Shown one piece after another: positions 1 through 12,307 of a stretch of DNA of 64,000 nt. Location of the stretch: the NCBI RefSeq assembly GCF_017743865.1, contig NZ_JAGHRJ010000003.1, positions 1 through 64,000 of the forward strand. Reading direction: 5' to 3'. This DNA is from Labrenzia sp. R4_2. Its GTDB lineage: Bacteria > Pseudomonadota > Alphaproteobacteria > Rhizobiales > Stappiaceae. Numbering within the stretch: the first letter of the stretch is position 1; the number at the start of each line of letters is the position of its first letter. A model generated the notes under the pieces. The model had not been told where the DNA came from. It ran no database searches and saw only the letters and a list, made by a program, of their open reading frames with translations. Made by a program: the position numbers and the translations under genes.

Positions 1-71
1 TGGCCGACAAGGACTTCAACCTGCCGCAACTTCGAGACAATTTCTTCTGGCTTGTGACGTTTCGTAGCCAT
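1..71 (-). CDS. IS3-family transposase OrfA, N-terminal fragment
   Basis: Only the first 23 codons are inside the window. They read MATKRHKPEEIVSKLRQVEV and onward, which is the characteristic start of the IS3-family OrfA helix-turn-helix protein that binds the element's ends and is joined to OrfB by programmed frameshifting. An excellent Shine-Dalgarno (GGAGGATCAAA) directly precedes the ATG at 71. The gene is cut by the window edge, not by mutation, so intactness is unknown. Confidence 0.85.
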   Translation of the reverse strand, partial: MATKRHKPEEIVSKLRQVEVLVG

Positions 72-127
72 TTTGATCCTCCGTTTTCCTAAACATAACG
101 GCGGACCACTTCAAAGGGGGAGGATCA
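1..127 (-). mobile_element. IS3-family insertion sequence, left end only
   Basis: The window opens inside an insertion sequence read on the minus strand. The outer end, near 127, begins TGATCCTCCCCC, with the TG terminus usual for IS3-family ends. It is followed 56 nt later by the start of a transposase OrfA. The 11-mer at 72-82, which serves as the orfA ribosome-binding site, is repeated inverted and perfectly at 119-129. The remainder of the element and its other end lie outside the window, so the exact boundary and any target duplication cannot be checked here. Confidence 0.7.
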
Positions 128-639
128 AAGGTGCGAAGAGATATTCCCATCTTCCAGTTGTCGACAAAAAGGGGGTCTGGTCTACTCTAGGTATGACAGT
201 CGACGGTAACGGAAAGATCAAAATCACCTCAATTGGTTTCCTCGAAGTTGAAATCTCTTCGGGAGCAATCGAAATAAGAACAGTTGTCTATGATGCAGTA
301 AACGGCAATAAAACTGAAAACTTGACCCGTTCTCATGACGAAATTTCACACTATAAAAATAATGCTTTTGTTGGTTATAAATTGGATAACGGTACTTCAG
401 GAATATGTCACTATTTGTTCGAAAAGAACGATGGAATAGATACTATTGTCGGCACATTTATTGATAAAGAGTTTGCCACTAGAAGAACTGTTCTTGGAAT
501 ACGAGATAATTTCTCATCTATCGAAAATATGAACCAATTAAGTGCTTCTCAAGTACAAAGAAAAATCGCAAATACCGAAACCATGTTACGGCAAATTGGT
601 TTGTTTAAGAAAGTGAACGGACCAGACTACGAGATATAA
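73..639 (+). CDS. AT-rich hypothetical protein, probably 5'-truncated by the IS
   Basis: The reading frame is open from a TTG at 73, but codons before about 128 lie inside the IS end, so the native N-terminus has probably been replaced. The sequence after the boundary (from YSHLPVV) already looks like folded protein, and the first in-frame ATG is only at 193. The product is rich in predicted beta strands with alternating hydrophobics, a GVWSTLG motif and a helical C-terminus. Base composition is visibly more AT-rich than all neighbours, indicating recent transfer. No family is recognised with confidence. The G-x-W start followed by many strands is reminiscent of lipocalin-like barrels, including those of some antiphage effectors, but this is speculation. 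It is likely a remnant or pseudogene. Confidence 0.5.
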   Translation: MILRFPKHNGGPLQRGRIKGAKRYSHLPVVDKKGVWSTLGMTVDGNGKIKITSIGFLEVEISSGAIEIRTVVYDAVNGNKTENLTRSHDEISHYKNNAFVGYKLDNGTSGICHYLFEKNDGIDTIVGTFIDKEFATRRTVLGIRDNFSSIENMNQLSASQVQRKIANTETMLRQIGLFKKVNGPDYEI

Positions 640-760
640 TCATCTGGGATAGATAAGAATAACAATTCCGACAATGTTTTGGTGCCACTGAGTCGATGCC
701 TGAGATCCGCGTGACCGTTTATCACCTAGTTGAGGTACAGGAGAGGCTCACGCGTAGGCT

Positions 761-1744
761 ATGACAGATACGCCAGAACAACGTCTGAAGCGCGTCTGTG
801 CGACTGCCCTGGATCGCTATGCACGCGTGATGGAAGAAGATTATCCGGGCGCGGTTCGCCTCACTGTCAAAACTTATGACGGATTTCAGGCGCTGGCCGT
901 ACCCGACGGTGACGGGGTGCGAATTATCGTATCAAGCGGCGTTGTCGATGCGGTTAAAATGTCGTGGCAAGGGATTATCGCCGAACAACACACCGCCAAG
1001 GACGGGCACCGTGTGAATGCCGGTGATATCGATCAGGCGATTGATGCCTCGCTGGAGTTTTTGATCCTCCATGAATTGCACCATCATTATCTGGAGCATT
1101 TTAAACTATCCGGCCCATCGGGCATTGCGGAGACCAGCCTTCATGCGGGTTTTGGCCTGACCTCCCGTGATGATCCGGAGCCATCCGGAATGGATCATCT
1201 TTCCGCTGAACAAAGACGTCTCTATCGCCGCTGTATGGAACTGCAAGCTGACCACGATGCAATGGAGGTGCTGTTTGATGCCTGGTCGTTGGAAGGCTGG
1301 GATGTTTTGCGGTTTTATGCAGCTGCCGTCTTTGTCGTGATGGTGCTGATTGAACGCGAAGAGCAGTGCTCAAAGGATCAGAGCAACCACCCCAAAGCCA
1401 CAACGCGGATGTTCCAAATGCTTGGATTTCTTGCACGGCTTTGGGTACCCTTTACCCAGCACTCCGGCATAACGCCATCCCAAACAGATCTTGCTGCTTA
1501 CCACCGAGAAGTCATTGTGCCGGCATTGGCCGATGCAAGGCTGATTGCTGATATTGTCAATCCGAGACAAGCAGATCGAGCTTTCGGTACAATTGACGAC
1601 TTTCTGGCGGATCTGGACAGGATACAGGATCTACAATCCTTAGACCTGTCGGAGTTAGAGACACCAGGCGCGCATGAGTACGCTGAGCTGTCACCGATCA
1701 ACGCGGAAGTCATTACCTTGTTAAATCCTGATAAATTCTTCTGA
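761..1744 (+). CDS. HExxH metalloprotease-like protein of the accessory island
   Basis: This 327-residue protein has a zinc-protease signature: HELHH at about residues 104-108, a downstream ELQAD at 160-164 that would supply the third ligand (ExxAD, as in gluzincins), and an HPxxxxR element near 210-216. That order (HExxH, ExxAD, HPxxxxR) is shared by M48-type peptidases and by phage-exclusion peptidases of the Lit type; which family applies cannot be decided by eye. A hydrophobic helix at about 185-197 could be membrane-associated, but there is no signal peptide. The gene ends 9 bp from the convergent gene at 1753. The ATG at 761 has only a distant purine-rich site. It sits in an island next to a recombinase, so a defence or toxin role is possible but not shown. 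Confidence 0.6.
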   Translation: MTDTPEQRLKRVCATALDRYARVMEEDYPGAVRLTVKTYDGFQALAVPDGDGVRIIVSSGVVDAVKMSWQGIIAEQHTAKDGHRVNAGDIDQAIDASLEFLILHELHHHYLEHFKLSGPSGIAETSLHAGFGLTSRDDPEPSGMDHLSAEQRRLYRRCMELQADHDAMEVLFDAWSLEGWDVLRFYAAAVFVVMVLIEREEQCSKDQSNHPKATTRMFQMLGFLARLWVPFTQHSGITPSQTDLAAYHREVIVPALADARLIADIVNPRQADRAFGTIDDFLADLDRIQDLQSLDLSELETPGAHEYAELSPINAEVITLLNPDKFF

Positions 1745-1752
1745 TCCGATGA

Positions 1753-2562
1753 TTACGATCCGCGGCGCTGATAGACGACATTCAAACGATGCAGGCCGTT
1801 AAAGCCACTGTCTGATGATAGGCAGATCGCAGCTATATCATTGAGCGTGCTGGCATGGATCGCTTCCTTTAGCAGCAAACGATCTTCACTGGCCCTTATT
1901 ATATCTGCCTCCCCATGGATCAGGATGAATTCCCGCAAGCCTGCATCGACATGTTCGCGAAGGATAACTGGTTTTTGGCTTTCAGAATCCCACGGTAGGA
2001 GTGCGCGCTCCCTGGGAACAGATGCCACTAACGCTTTTGAGGTTGCGCCAATCGGCACCGGAAACCAGTCACCTCCCTCATGTCTTTCGATCAAAAGGGC
2101 GTTGCCTGCTGGTTGATCTTCAAGAATAAAACAATAGGGCTCTTTTAGCAAAATGGGCTCGTCTTCTATTTGCAGACCATCATCATCCCTGCTGGTCAAA
2201 GCCAGAGCTTCGGGATTGCGGATATGGAAGTAGCCATATAACCCATGACCTTTGACGAGCTCTTCCCAGGCCGTCAGGCTGGAAGTGGGAAAGAGATCCT
2301 TGCAAAGCCGCTGTCCAACGTCCAGATGGTGAGCGGCAATCCAGCTATAGATATCAGCTGCGATTTTGCGCCTGATTTTTCCTTTTCGGAAGTTGCCTGC
2401 AAAAGCCTCACTGAAGTGCTGCGGTCTTTCTAATGCAAGAGCCAGAAACGCATTCCAGTCTTTAAGGCCGAGCAGGTTTTTGACGGCACATGCCACCGGA
2501 TAGAGCTTTTTGCGCTCTTCAGCCGAGGATTGAAGCCAGTCTACCGGATGATTGCCCGTCAC
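1753..2562 (-). CDS. hypothetical protein of the accessory island
   Basis: I do not recognise this protein of about 269 residues. The N-terminal 90 residues are helical, and a basic stretch around GNFRKGKIRRKIA could form a helix-turn-helix-like segment. The remainder is mixed alpha/beta with no catalytic motif I can name. The track start would be TTG; a GTG one codon later lies about 7 nt from a strong GGAGGAG and is preferred. It is convergent with the metalloprotease-like gene and divergent from the recombinase operon. No signal peptide or membrane segment is visible. Composition resembles the bulk genome more than the gene at 73-639 does. Confidence 0.55.
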   Translation of the reverse strand: MTGNHPVDWLQSSAEERKKLYPVACAVKNLLGLKDWNAFLALALERPQHFSEAFAGNFRKGKIRRKIAADIYSWIAAHHLDVGQRLCKDLFPTSSLTAWEELVKGHGLYGYFHIRNPEALALTSRDDDGLQIEDEPILLKEPYCFILEDQPAGNALLIERHEGGDWFPVPIGATSKALVASVPRERALLPWDSESQKPVILREHVDAGLREFILIHGEADIIRASEDRLLLKEAIHASTLNDIAAICLSSDSGFNGLHRLNVVYQRRGS

Positions 2563-2771
2563 CAAAAAACTCCTCCGAATACCCGTTTTGCCTTCGGGTT
2601 TACCGCCCCGATACCAGCCCTGCTGCTGATAGCATCATTCGATACAAGCGCATGCAAGAACACAACTAATTCTTGCATTTTGAGGAATATTATCCTATTT
2701 TGTTCACTTTGTGTTCTCATTTGTGTGAGGAGAAAGCGAACGACAGATATGACGCCAAAGAGGCAGAGAGG

Positions 2772-3095
2772 ATGGCAGCGATGGCCGACAGCGAAGACGA
2801 AAGTATGCAGGAGGCCAAAGGAAGCGAAGCCAGTTCTCCAAGATTGACCGTCGATTGGGAACAATACGCCGAGTATCTTGCTGATTCTGATCTATCCGAA
2901 GAAGAAAAACGTGAATTTATTCAGACGCTTTGGTATATTGTTGTATCCTTTGTCGATCTGGGATTTGGTGTCTCAACAACGCAGCTTGCGCAAGATGCGC
3001 GCCAGACCGACAAGCAGTTAAAGGCCGTGGGTGATGGCCTGCCGTTTGGGCTAAAACCATCCCATCATCAACAACCAGAGGAGACCCGCCCATAA
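2772..3095 (+). CDS. small conserved protein preceding a serine recombinase
   Basis: About 107 residues from the ATG at 2772, with AAAGAGG eight bases upstream; an ATG at 2781 is an alternative, and the longer frame from 2673 lacks a start signal. The N-terminus is acidic and low-complexity. The core, from SEEEKREFIQTLW through IVVSFVDLGFGV, is a type commonly found just upstream of large serine recombinases in alphaproteobacterial integrative elements. Its stop is 12 bp before the recombinase ATG, so the two are almost certainly co-transcribed. A role as a recombinase accessory or directionality protein is plausible from position only. Confidence 0.6.
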   Translation: MAAMADSEDESMQEAKGSEASSPRLTVDWEQYAEYLADSDLSEEEKREFIQTLWYIVVSFVDLGFGVSTTQLAQDARQTDKQLKAVGDGLPFGLKPSHHQQPEETRP

Positions 3096-3107
3096 AGGAG
3101 GCCAACC

Positions 3108-4751
<1,644 letters not shown>

Positions 4752-4934
4752 AAGATCCTGATACAAGAGACCGCGAAAAGAGGCAACGAGTTTTTGACAA
4801 AAAGCAACAGCTTCACTCCGTGCTCCAATCCCAAAGCTGCACGGGGCCCGTTGCACAGAAAAACCTGACCAAGGTGATAGGCTCAAGCGTTTGCTGCGTA
4901 TGGTAGGGACCATCAACGAGCGACGTGGTTCCAC

Positions 4935-6488
4935 ATGAGCGCCAAGGCATGCCGCAACCTTATCTTGATCCTCGGGGATCAGCTTTCCGCTGACATCTCA
5001 AGTCTGCGTCAGGCGAATCCGAAGGTGGACGTCATTCTTATGGTCGAGGTGATGGCCGAGGCCACCTATGTGCCGCATCACAAGAAGAAGATTGTTTTTC
5101 TGTTTTCCGCCATGCGCCACTTCGCACAGGAGCTTCGGGATGCCGGTTGGACTGTCGATTACGTAAAGTTGGATGACACGAACAATACCGGGTCCTTTGA
5201 AGGAGAGATGAGACGGGCGGTCAGACGGCTTGCGCCGGAACGTGTCGTGGTCACAGAGCCTGGGGAATGGCGCATTCTTGAGAACATGAGACAATGGCAA
5301 GACGTCCTAGGGGTGCCGGTTGAGATTAAGACAGATAACCGGTTTTTCTGCGATGCCAGTACTTTTCGCGGCTGGGCGGATGGCCGCAAGCAGTTGCGCA
5401 TGGAAAACTTCTACCGCGAGATGCGCAAGTCAACCGGGTTGCTGATGGACGGGGACAAACCCGTCGGAGGCAAGTGGAATTATGATGCGGAAAACAGAAA
5501 GCCTGCCAAGCAAGATCTCTTTATGCCGGCGCCTCTTCAGTTCGAGCCGGATGCAATAACCCAAGAGGTTTTAGATCTCGTCGAAGATCGGTTTGATGAC
5601 CACATCGGCCAACTGGAACCGTTCTGGTTTGCGGTCACTCGCGCACAGGCCGAAGAGGCATTTGATCATTTTCTGAGGGTAGCCCTTGAGAACTTCGGAA
5701 CTTACCAGGACGCCATGTTGAGAGGTGAAAAGTTCCTGTATCATGCAGTCATCTCCGCCTACCTGAATGCCGGCTTGCTCAGCCCGAAAACTGTTTGTGA
5801 GAAGGTGGAAGAGGCATATTTCTCAGACGAATGTCCTTTGAACGCAGCTGAAGGCTTCATTCGTCAGATCCTCGGGTGGCGTGAGTATGTCCGCGGGATC
5901 TACTGGTTGAAAATGCCTGGCTACGCGCGCGAAAACGCGTTGAAAGGAAAGCGCCCACTACCAGCATTTTATTGGACAGGAGAAACGTCCATGAAATGTG
6001 TTCAAGAAGCCGTTGGACAGACACTGGAAGAGGCATATGCCCATCATATTCAAAGGTTGATGGTGACTGGTAATTTCGCGCTTTTGGCAGGTGTTGATCC
6101 AGTCGAGGTCCACGAATGGTATCTGGCCGTTTACGCAGATGCGTATGAGTGGGTCGAGTTGCCAAACACGCTCGGTATGAGCCAGTTTGCGGACGGCGGA
6201 TTGCTCGCCTCAAAGCCGTATATTTCCAGCGGCAATTACATAAACAAGATGTCCGATTATTGCGAGAACTGCGATTACAGCGTGCGGAAAAAGACCGGGG
6301 AAGGGGCATGCCCGTTTAACGCGCTTTACTGGGACTTCCTTGATCGGCATGCTGACGACCTGGGATCCAACCCGCGGCTTGGCCAGCCTTATGCGACCTG
6401 GCGGCGGATGTCGGATGAGACGAAGCAGGAATACTTGGACAGTGCGAAGGCGCTCCTGGAAAAGCTTGATGCCGGCGAAATGGTGTAA
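4935..6488 (+). CDS. phrB: FeS-containing (6-4) photolyase (PhrB/CryB type)
   Basis: 517 residues of the deoxyribodipyrimidine-photolyase-related family. The family's characterised members repair (6-4) photoproducts with FAD, a lumazine antenna and a 4Fe-4S cluster. Visible support: N-terminal LILILGDQLS Rossmann start, YVPHHKKKIVFLFSAMRHFA, NRFFC, and the QILGWREYVRGIYW segment. The four cluster cysteines are present: one in MKCVQEA (about 354), two in YCENCDY and one in GACPFN near the C-terminus. The ATG at 4935 follows a weak ribosome-binding site. The gene lies just outside the island boundary formed by the tRNA and is monocistronic, with about 360 bp to the next gene. Light or UV control cannot be judged from sequence. 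Confidence 0.9.
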   Translation: MSAKACRNLILILGDQLSADISSLRQANPKVDVILMVEVMAEATYVPHHKKKIVFLFSAMRHFAQELRDAGWTVDYVKLDDTNNTGSFEGEMRRAVRRLAPERVVVTEPGEWRILENMRQWQDVLGVPVEIKTDNRFFCDASTFRGWADGRKQLRMENFYREMRKSTGLLMDGDKPVGGKWNYDAENRKPAKQDLFMPAPLQFEPDAITQEVLDLVEDRFDDHIGQLEPFWFAVTRAQAEEAFDHFLRVALENFGTYQDAMLRGEKFLYHAVISAYLNAGLLSPKTVCEKVEEAYFSDECPLNAAEGFIRQILGWREYVRGIYWLKMPGYARENALKGKRPLPAFYWTGETSMKCVQEAVGQTLEEAYAHHIQRLMVTGNFALLAGVDPVEVHEWYLAVYADAYEWVELPNTLGMSQFADGGLLASKPYISSGNYINKMSDYCENCDYSVRKKTGEGACPFNALYWDFLDRHADDLGSNPRLGQPYATWRRMSDETKQEYLDSAKALLEKLDAGEMV

Positions 6489-6559
6489 TTAGCAAAAATT
6501 ACATGGTAAATATTGAGTAAAAATTATCACTGATCGCATGGATGATTTCTCGGCCATCA

Positions 6560-6675
6560 ACCGTGAACAAAAAAAACGCGCAGCCATTAAAGACTGCGCG
6601 AAAAAAGTTACTGTGCACGTGGCCCCATCGACCACGGGCGCAACTCTAGCGGCATACCGGGGTAATGTCATTACC
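6560..6675 (-). ncRNA. candidate small RNA or leader with two hairpins
   Basis: On the minus strand this otherwise empty stretch carries a hairpin CGTGG/CCACG (about 6618-6636), then a strong stem CGCGCAG/CTGCGCG directly followed by eight T residues. That is the layout of a factor-independent small RNA, or of the long 3' end of the rlpA-like transcript, whose stop is 249 bp upstream. A 60-codon frame overlaps it but looks unlike a protein. At 6661-6675 lies a GGTAAT-GTC-ATTACC palindrome. No clear promoter was identified. Confidence 0.35.
6569..6606 (-). terminator. intrinsic terminator, best on minus strand
   Basis: Stem CGCGCAG (6577-6583) pairs with CTGCGCG (6594-6600) around a 10-nt loop. 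The minus-strand transcript then enters eight T residues (6576-6569). The A run on the other side is also flanking (6601-6606), so some activity for the photolyase transcript from the plus strand is possible but weaker. Confidence 0.75.
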
Positions 6676-6848
6676 GTAAAATATTTTATTTTTTGATTTA
6701 CTGAGATGCGACTGATCGTTATTCATTCTTGATCGTTATGGGTGGTATCTCGAGGTCAAAAAAATACAATTAAATTAAAGCCTTGAAGCTCACTCAAAAC
6801 GTGAATGGAATGTCATTAGATTGGCCTGCACGCGTCATTTCACAGTTT

Positions 6849-7265
6849 TTATTGGCAGTTATCCGGAGTGTTTTTTCCAGCTAAAGGTGCGGCGCTCGTC
6901 ACCTTCACCCTTGCAATCCCCTGTTGTACGAAACCGAGTTTTTGAGCGGCCGCCTGCGTCACGTCGATGATGCGGTGTTTCACGAAAGGACCGCGGTCGT
7001 TGATGCGAACCACAACCGACTTGCCATTTTTTAGATTGGTAACCGTTGCCAGTGTTCCGAAAGGCAGGCTTGGATGCGCAGCCGCCAGCTTGTTTGGGTC
7101 CGCCTGCTCTCCGTTGGCTGTTGTGCCCCGCAGATTGTACCAAGAGGCCTTGCCGCATTGAACAAACGCTTCCCCTGCCTTTGCCGGAGCAGCCCAAGCG
7201 ATACTGCTCAGGACAAGCGTTGTAAAAACGGAATTCCGCACTTTGAGCGAGGTTGGTTTTGGCAT
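6849..7265 (-). CDS. RlpA-like septal ring lytic transglycosylase family protein
   Basis: 138 residues from the ATG at 7265; the longer TTG frame has no better ribosome site. A signal peptide is evident (basic N-terminus, hydrophobic SVFTTLVLSSIAWAAPAKA). The mature part is one double-psi beta-barrel domain with GKASWYN, the ANGE motif, LPFGTLATVTN and VRINDRGPF, which carry the residues typical of RlpA proteins (E, H/D region) that cleave naked peptidoglycan glycan strands. No SPOR domain is present, so septal targeting of the E. coli kind is not shown. The SP shows no lipobox at the cleavage site. It is monocistronic and divergent from the GGDEF gene. Confidence 0.8.
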   Translation of the reverse strand: MPKPTSLKVRNSVFTTLVLSSIAWAAPAKAGEAFVQCGKASWYNLRGTTANGEQADPNKLAAAHPSLPFGTLATVTNLKNGKSVVVRINDRGPFVKHRIIDVTQAAAQKLGFVQQGIARVKVTSAAPLAGKNTPDNCQ

Positions 7266-7590
7266 GAACTGATCCCGTACTATCAACAGGCGGATCTGTG
7301 CCGCCGCGTTTCGACATGAGCGGCTCTATTAACGCTAAGGCATGATGAAACTGTGGCAAATACTACATCGGCACTCAATTGAGTAAAATTTTAATAAAAA
7401 TATATATCAAAATAGTAAAGTCAAATTAACTATATTAATACGAAGTCCTGTGGGTAACGAAAGTGCGAGAAAATCCCCCGGATACTTGTGCTAGGTAAGG
7501 CTATCGAATCTGACGCATTAGTATTTCAGTTTCCGCGTCCTCAGTTGTTTGTTTGAGAGGGATGATCTGGTGCAGATCAGACAAGGATTA
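7266..7590. promoter_or_regulatory. AT-rich divergent intergenic region
   Basis: This 325-bp stretch lies between the divergent rlpA-like and GGDEF genes and is strongly AT-rich at 7370-7445. It contains a perfect 12-bp palindrome ACTCAATTGAGT at 7373-7384, which could be an operator. No gene or RNA fold was found. Promoters for both genes are expected here, but no unambiguous -35/-10 pair stands out. Confidence 0.4.
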
Positions 7591-9663
7591 ATGCGTGCTT
7601 CGAACATGGAGGTCACGGCCTCAGAGAAGCTCGACGAGACGACGCTTTACGCTGATCTACTGGAAGTGATGCCGGTCCCTGCCGCTTATGTCGGCTTGGA
7701 TGGCCGAATTATTCTGCAAAATAGCCAGTTGCTAGACCTTTGCGAGACCGCCGCAGATCCAGGTCCTTATCAGTTTTTAACTGATATGATGACAACTGAT
7801 GGATGGGGCCGGGTCCAAGTCGCGCTGTCCACCTCTTTGAGTGGAGTGCCGATCCAGTCCAACGGCACACTGGAATTTCGCTGCGGAACCGTACTTTGCC
7901 GCAAGATTCTCTGCACATCTTTCGTCTCTTTCGCAAACAACCAACCGGCAGTGCTCATTCAATTCGAGCAGGACATCGCGGATGAGCGTGAAAAGCCGGA
8001 CAATCTGAAAGCTGTGAAGGCTTCATTGGCGCGTTTGGAGGCGCAGGGTTCTCTCCCCAATGGCGTTGCACTGAAGCATTTCCCAGACGAGGTGCTGATC
8101 TTTGATGCCGTGGATCCAGCTGAGGTGCGTGCTGCGCGGATACTGGAGACGATTGGTGGCACCTATAACGCAGAAGACCTTGCCGCTCAGCTGAGCGAGT
8201 GTTCGGTTGACGTCGTTCAGACACTCTACATTCCGCAAACCGGGCCCATGCCGGGTACCGACGCGGACAGAAAGATGTGCGAAATCAGGCTGGTTCCTCT
8301 GCCAGCCGATGCCGGCGGCGATGATGCCGGCATGATGGCAATCATTCGCAGAAACGTGGATTGCCCCCATGAAATCGCAGAGAACCGCAGGCTTGCCTAT
8401 CAGGACCCGCTTACAAGTCTGGCAAACCGGCGGGCGTTTACCAGGGCGCTGGATACCGAGCTGCAACGACTGTCGCGAGATGAAAGCAGCGGCTTGGCTG
8501 TGTTTTACATCGATCTTGATGAATTCAAGAAGGTCAACGATCTCGGGGGGCATGACGCCGGTGACGACATGCTGCAAAGGGTTGCGTCAAGTCTGGCTCT
8601 GACCCTGGGCGAGTTCGGCACAGCTGCCCGGATTGGCGGAGACGAATTCGCCGGCATGCTCCCTGCGGTCAATAAAGAGGCCGCCTTGGCCGTTGCCGGA
8701 GAAATACTGGACGCTTTTGCAAGGATCCGCCTGGAGGTATCTGATCGGGTTTTTACAATCGGTGGGTCGGTCGGCGTAGCCTATGCAGCGGATTGGTTTG
8801 CGGTTGAAGGTTGTAATGGCGCCGCGCTTCTTGGATTGGCGGACAGGGCGTGTCTGCGCGGCAAGCGTTTCGGGGGACATTCGGTCCAAGTTCACACGGT
8901 GCGGCCGCAAGACTGGCCTTCGGTTGGGCAAGGCGTCGGTGTTTTGCCGGAGCCAGGCAGCTTTCAGGCCGGTGAACTGGCACTCTATTCCATGCCGATA
9001 ATCTGCTTGAGCCGGAACAAGAAGTGCGGAGCAGAAATTTTGTTGCGTCTTCAGGGAGATCGGTCGCAGGGTTTGTCATCAAAGGCCTGGATCAGCGCGG
9101 CGGAACGGTCCGGCTTTATCGCACAAGTCGACAGTTGGACCCTGGACAAGGTTTTGGACGCTGCTGAGCGCTCCGCAAATCGCACCACGTTGACGATGAA
9201 TGTGTCGGCTGAATCTGCAAGGGATGCAGGCTTCCGGGACAGCCTGTATCAACGGCTTTCAGTCAACCCGTTGCTCGCCTCCCGTCTTTGCCTCGAGATT
9301 TCGGAAAAAGACTTTCTGCGCGAACCGGCGGACATCTCCTACTTCATCAAGTTTGTATCCGATCTGGGGTGCCAGACCGCGATCGATGATTTTGCCGGTC
9401 ATTGGCCGGTGCTGTCCCGGTTGACCGGATTGCGGGTCGATTGGGTTAAGCTGGCGGCCGGAGTTGCGCAAGAGGCTCTGGAGGACCCGGCAAAAGCCGG
9501 CTTGTTAAAGGCACTGGTGGGCGCCGCCCGGGAGCTGGGGCTGAAGACGATTGCAAAGCATGTCGAGACCAAAGCAGAAGCGGACTTCCTGAGAATGTTG
9601 GATATCGAAGCGGCACAGGGCTTTTACTTCGGCCGGCCGGAGCCGTGGCCCGAAGCCGCTTAA
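7591..9663 (+). CDS. PAS-GGDEF protein with degenerate EAL domain
   Basis: About 690 residues from the ATG at 7591, chosen because AAGGA precedes it; a TTG at 7549 would add 14 residues. It is cytoplasmic with no membrane segment. Order: PAS-like domain (about 20-130), a second less clear sensor region, GGDEF (about 265-440) with intact RIGGDEF at about 348-353, then EAL. The GGDEF motif predicts diguanylate cyclase activity. The EAL part is altered at catalytic positions: EIL in place of EAL, DDFAGH in place of DDFGTG, KLA in place of KID, and KHVET in place of EGVET. It is probably a c-di-GMP binding or regulatory module rather than a phosphodiesterase. A bidirectional terminator follows. 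Confidence 0.85.
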   Translation: MRASNMEVTASEKLDETTLYADLLEVMPVPAAYVGLDGRIILQNSQLLDLCETAADPGPYQFLTDMMTTDGWGRVQVALSTSLSGVPIQSNGTLEFRCGTVLCRKILCTSFVSFANNQPAVLIQFEQDIADEREKPDNLKAVKASLARLEAQGSLPNGVALKHFPDEVLIFDAVDPAEVRAARILETIGGTYNAEDLAAQLSECSVDVVQTLYIPQTGPMPGTDADRKMCEIRLVPLPADAGGDDAGMMAIIRRNVDCPHEIAENRRLAYQDPLTSLANRRAFTRALDTELQRLSRDESSGLAVFYIDLDEFKKVNDLGGHDAGDDMLQRVASSLALTLGEFGTAARIGGDEFAGMLPAVNKEAALAVAGEILDAFARIRLEVSDRVFTIGGSVGVAYAADWFAVEGCNGAALLGLADRACLRGKRFGGHSVQVHTVRPQDWPSVGQGVGVLPEPGSFQAGELALYSMPIICLSRNKKCGAEILLRLQGDRSQGLSSKAWISAAERSGFIAQVDSWTLDKVLDAAERSANRTTLTMNVSAESARDAGFRDSLYQRLSVNPLLASRLCLEISEKDFLREPADISYFIKFVSDLGCQTAIDDFAGHWPVLSRLTGLRVDWVKLAAGVAQEALEDPAKAGLLKALVGAARELGLKTIAKHVETKAEADFLRMLDIEAAQGFYFGRPEPWPEAA

Positions 9664-9687
9664 TGTGTGCCGATGATGGTAGGTACT

Positions 9688-9713
9688 AAAAAAGCGGCCA
9701 AGGCCGCTTTTTT
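9688..9713. terminator. bidirectional intrinsic terminator
   Basis: Perfect stem AAAAAAGCGGCC with GGCCGCTTTTTT around a two-base loop, placed between the convergent GGDEF gene and gyrB. T runs on both strands mean it can end both transcripts. Confidence 0.92.
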
Positions 9714-9731
9714 GAGATCCGAAGCAACGGA

Positions 9732-12194
<2,463 letters not shown>

Positions 12195-12307
12195 TCACCA
12201 ATCGGTTTTTGTTTCTTGGCCACGTTATACGGTGTTCCAACAGGCGTTCAACTGCACGCTCGCTGCAGGCCCGTTCAGGGCGGGAATATAGTGGAAAACC
12301 ATAAGAT

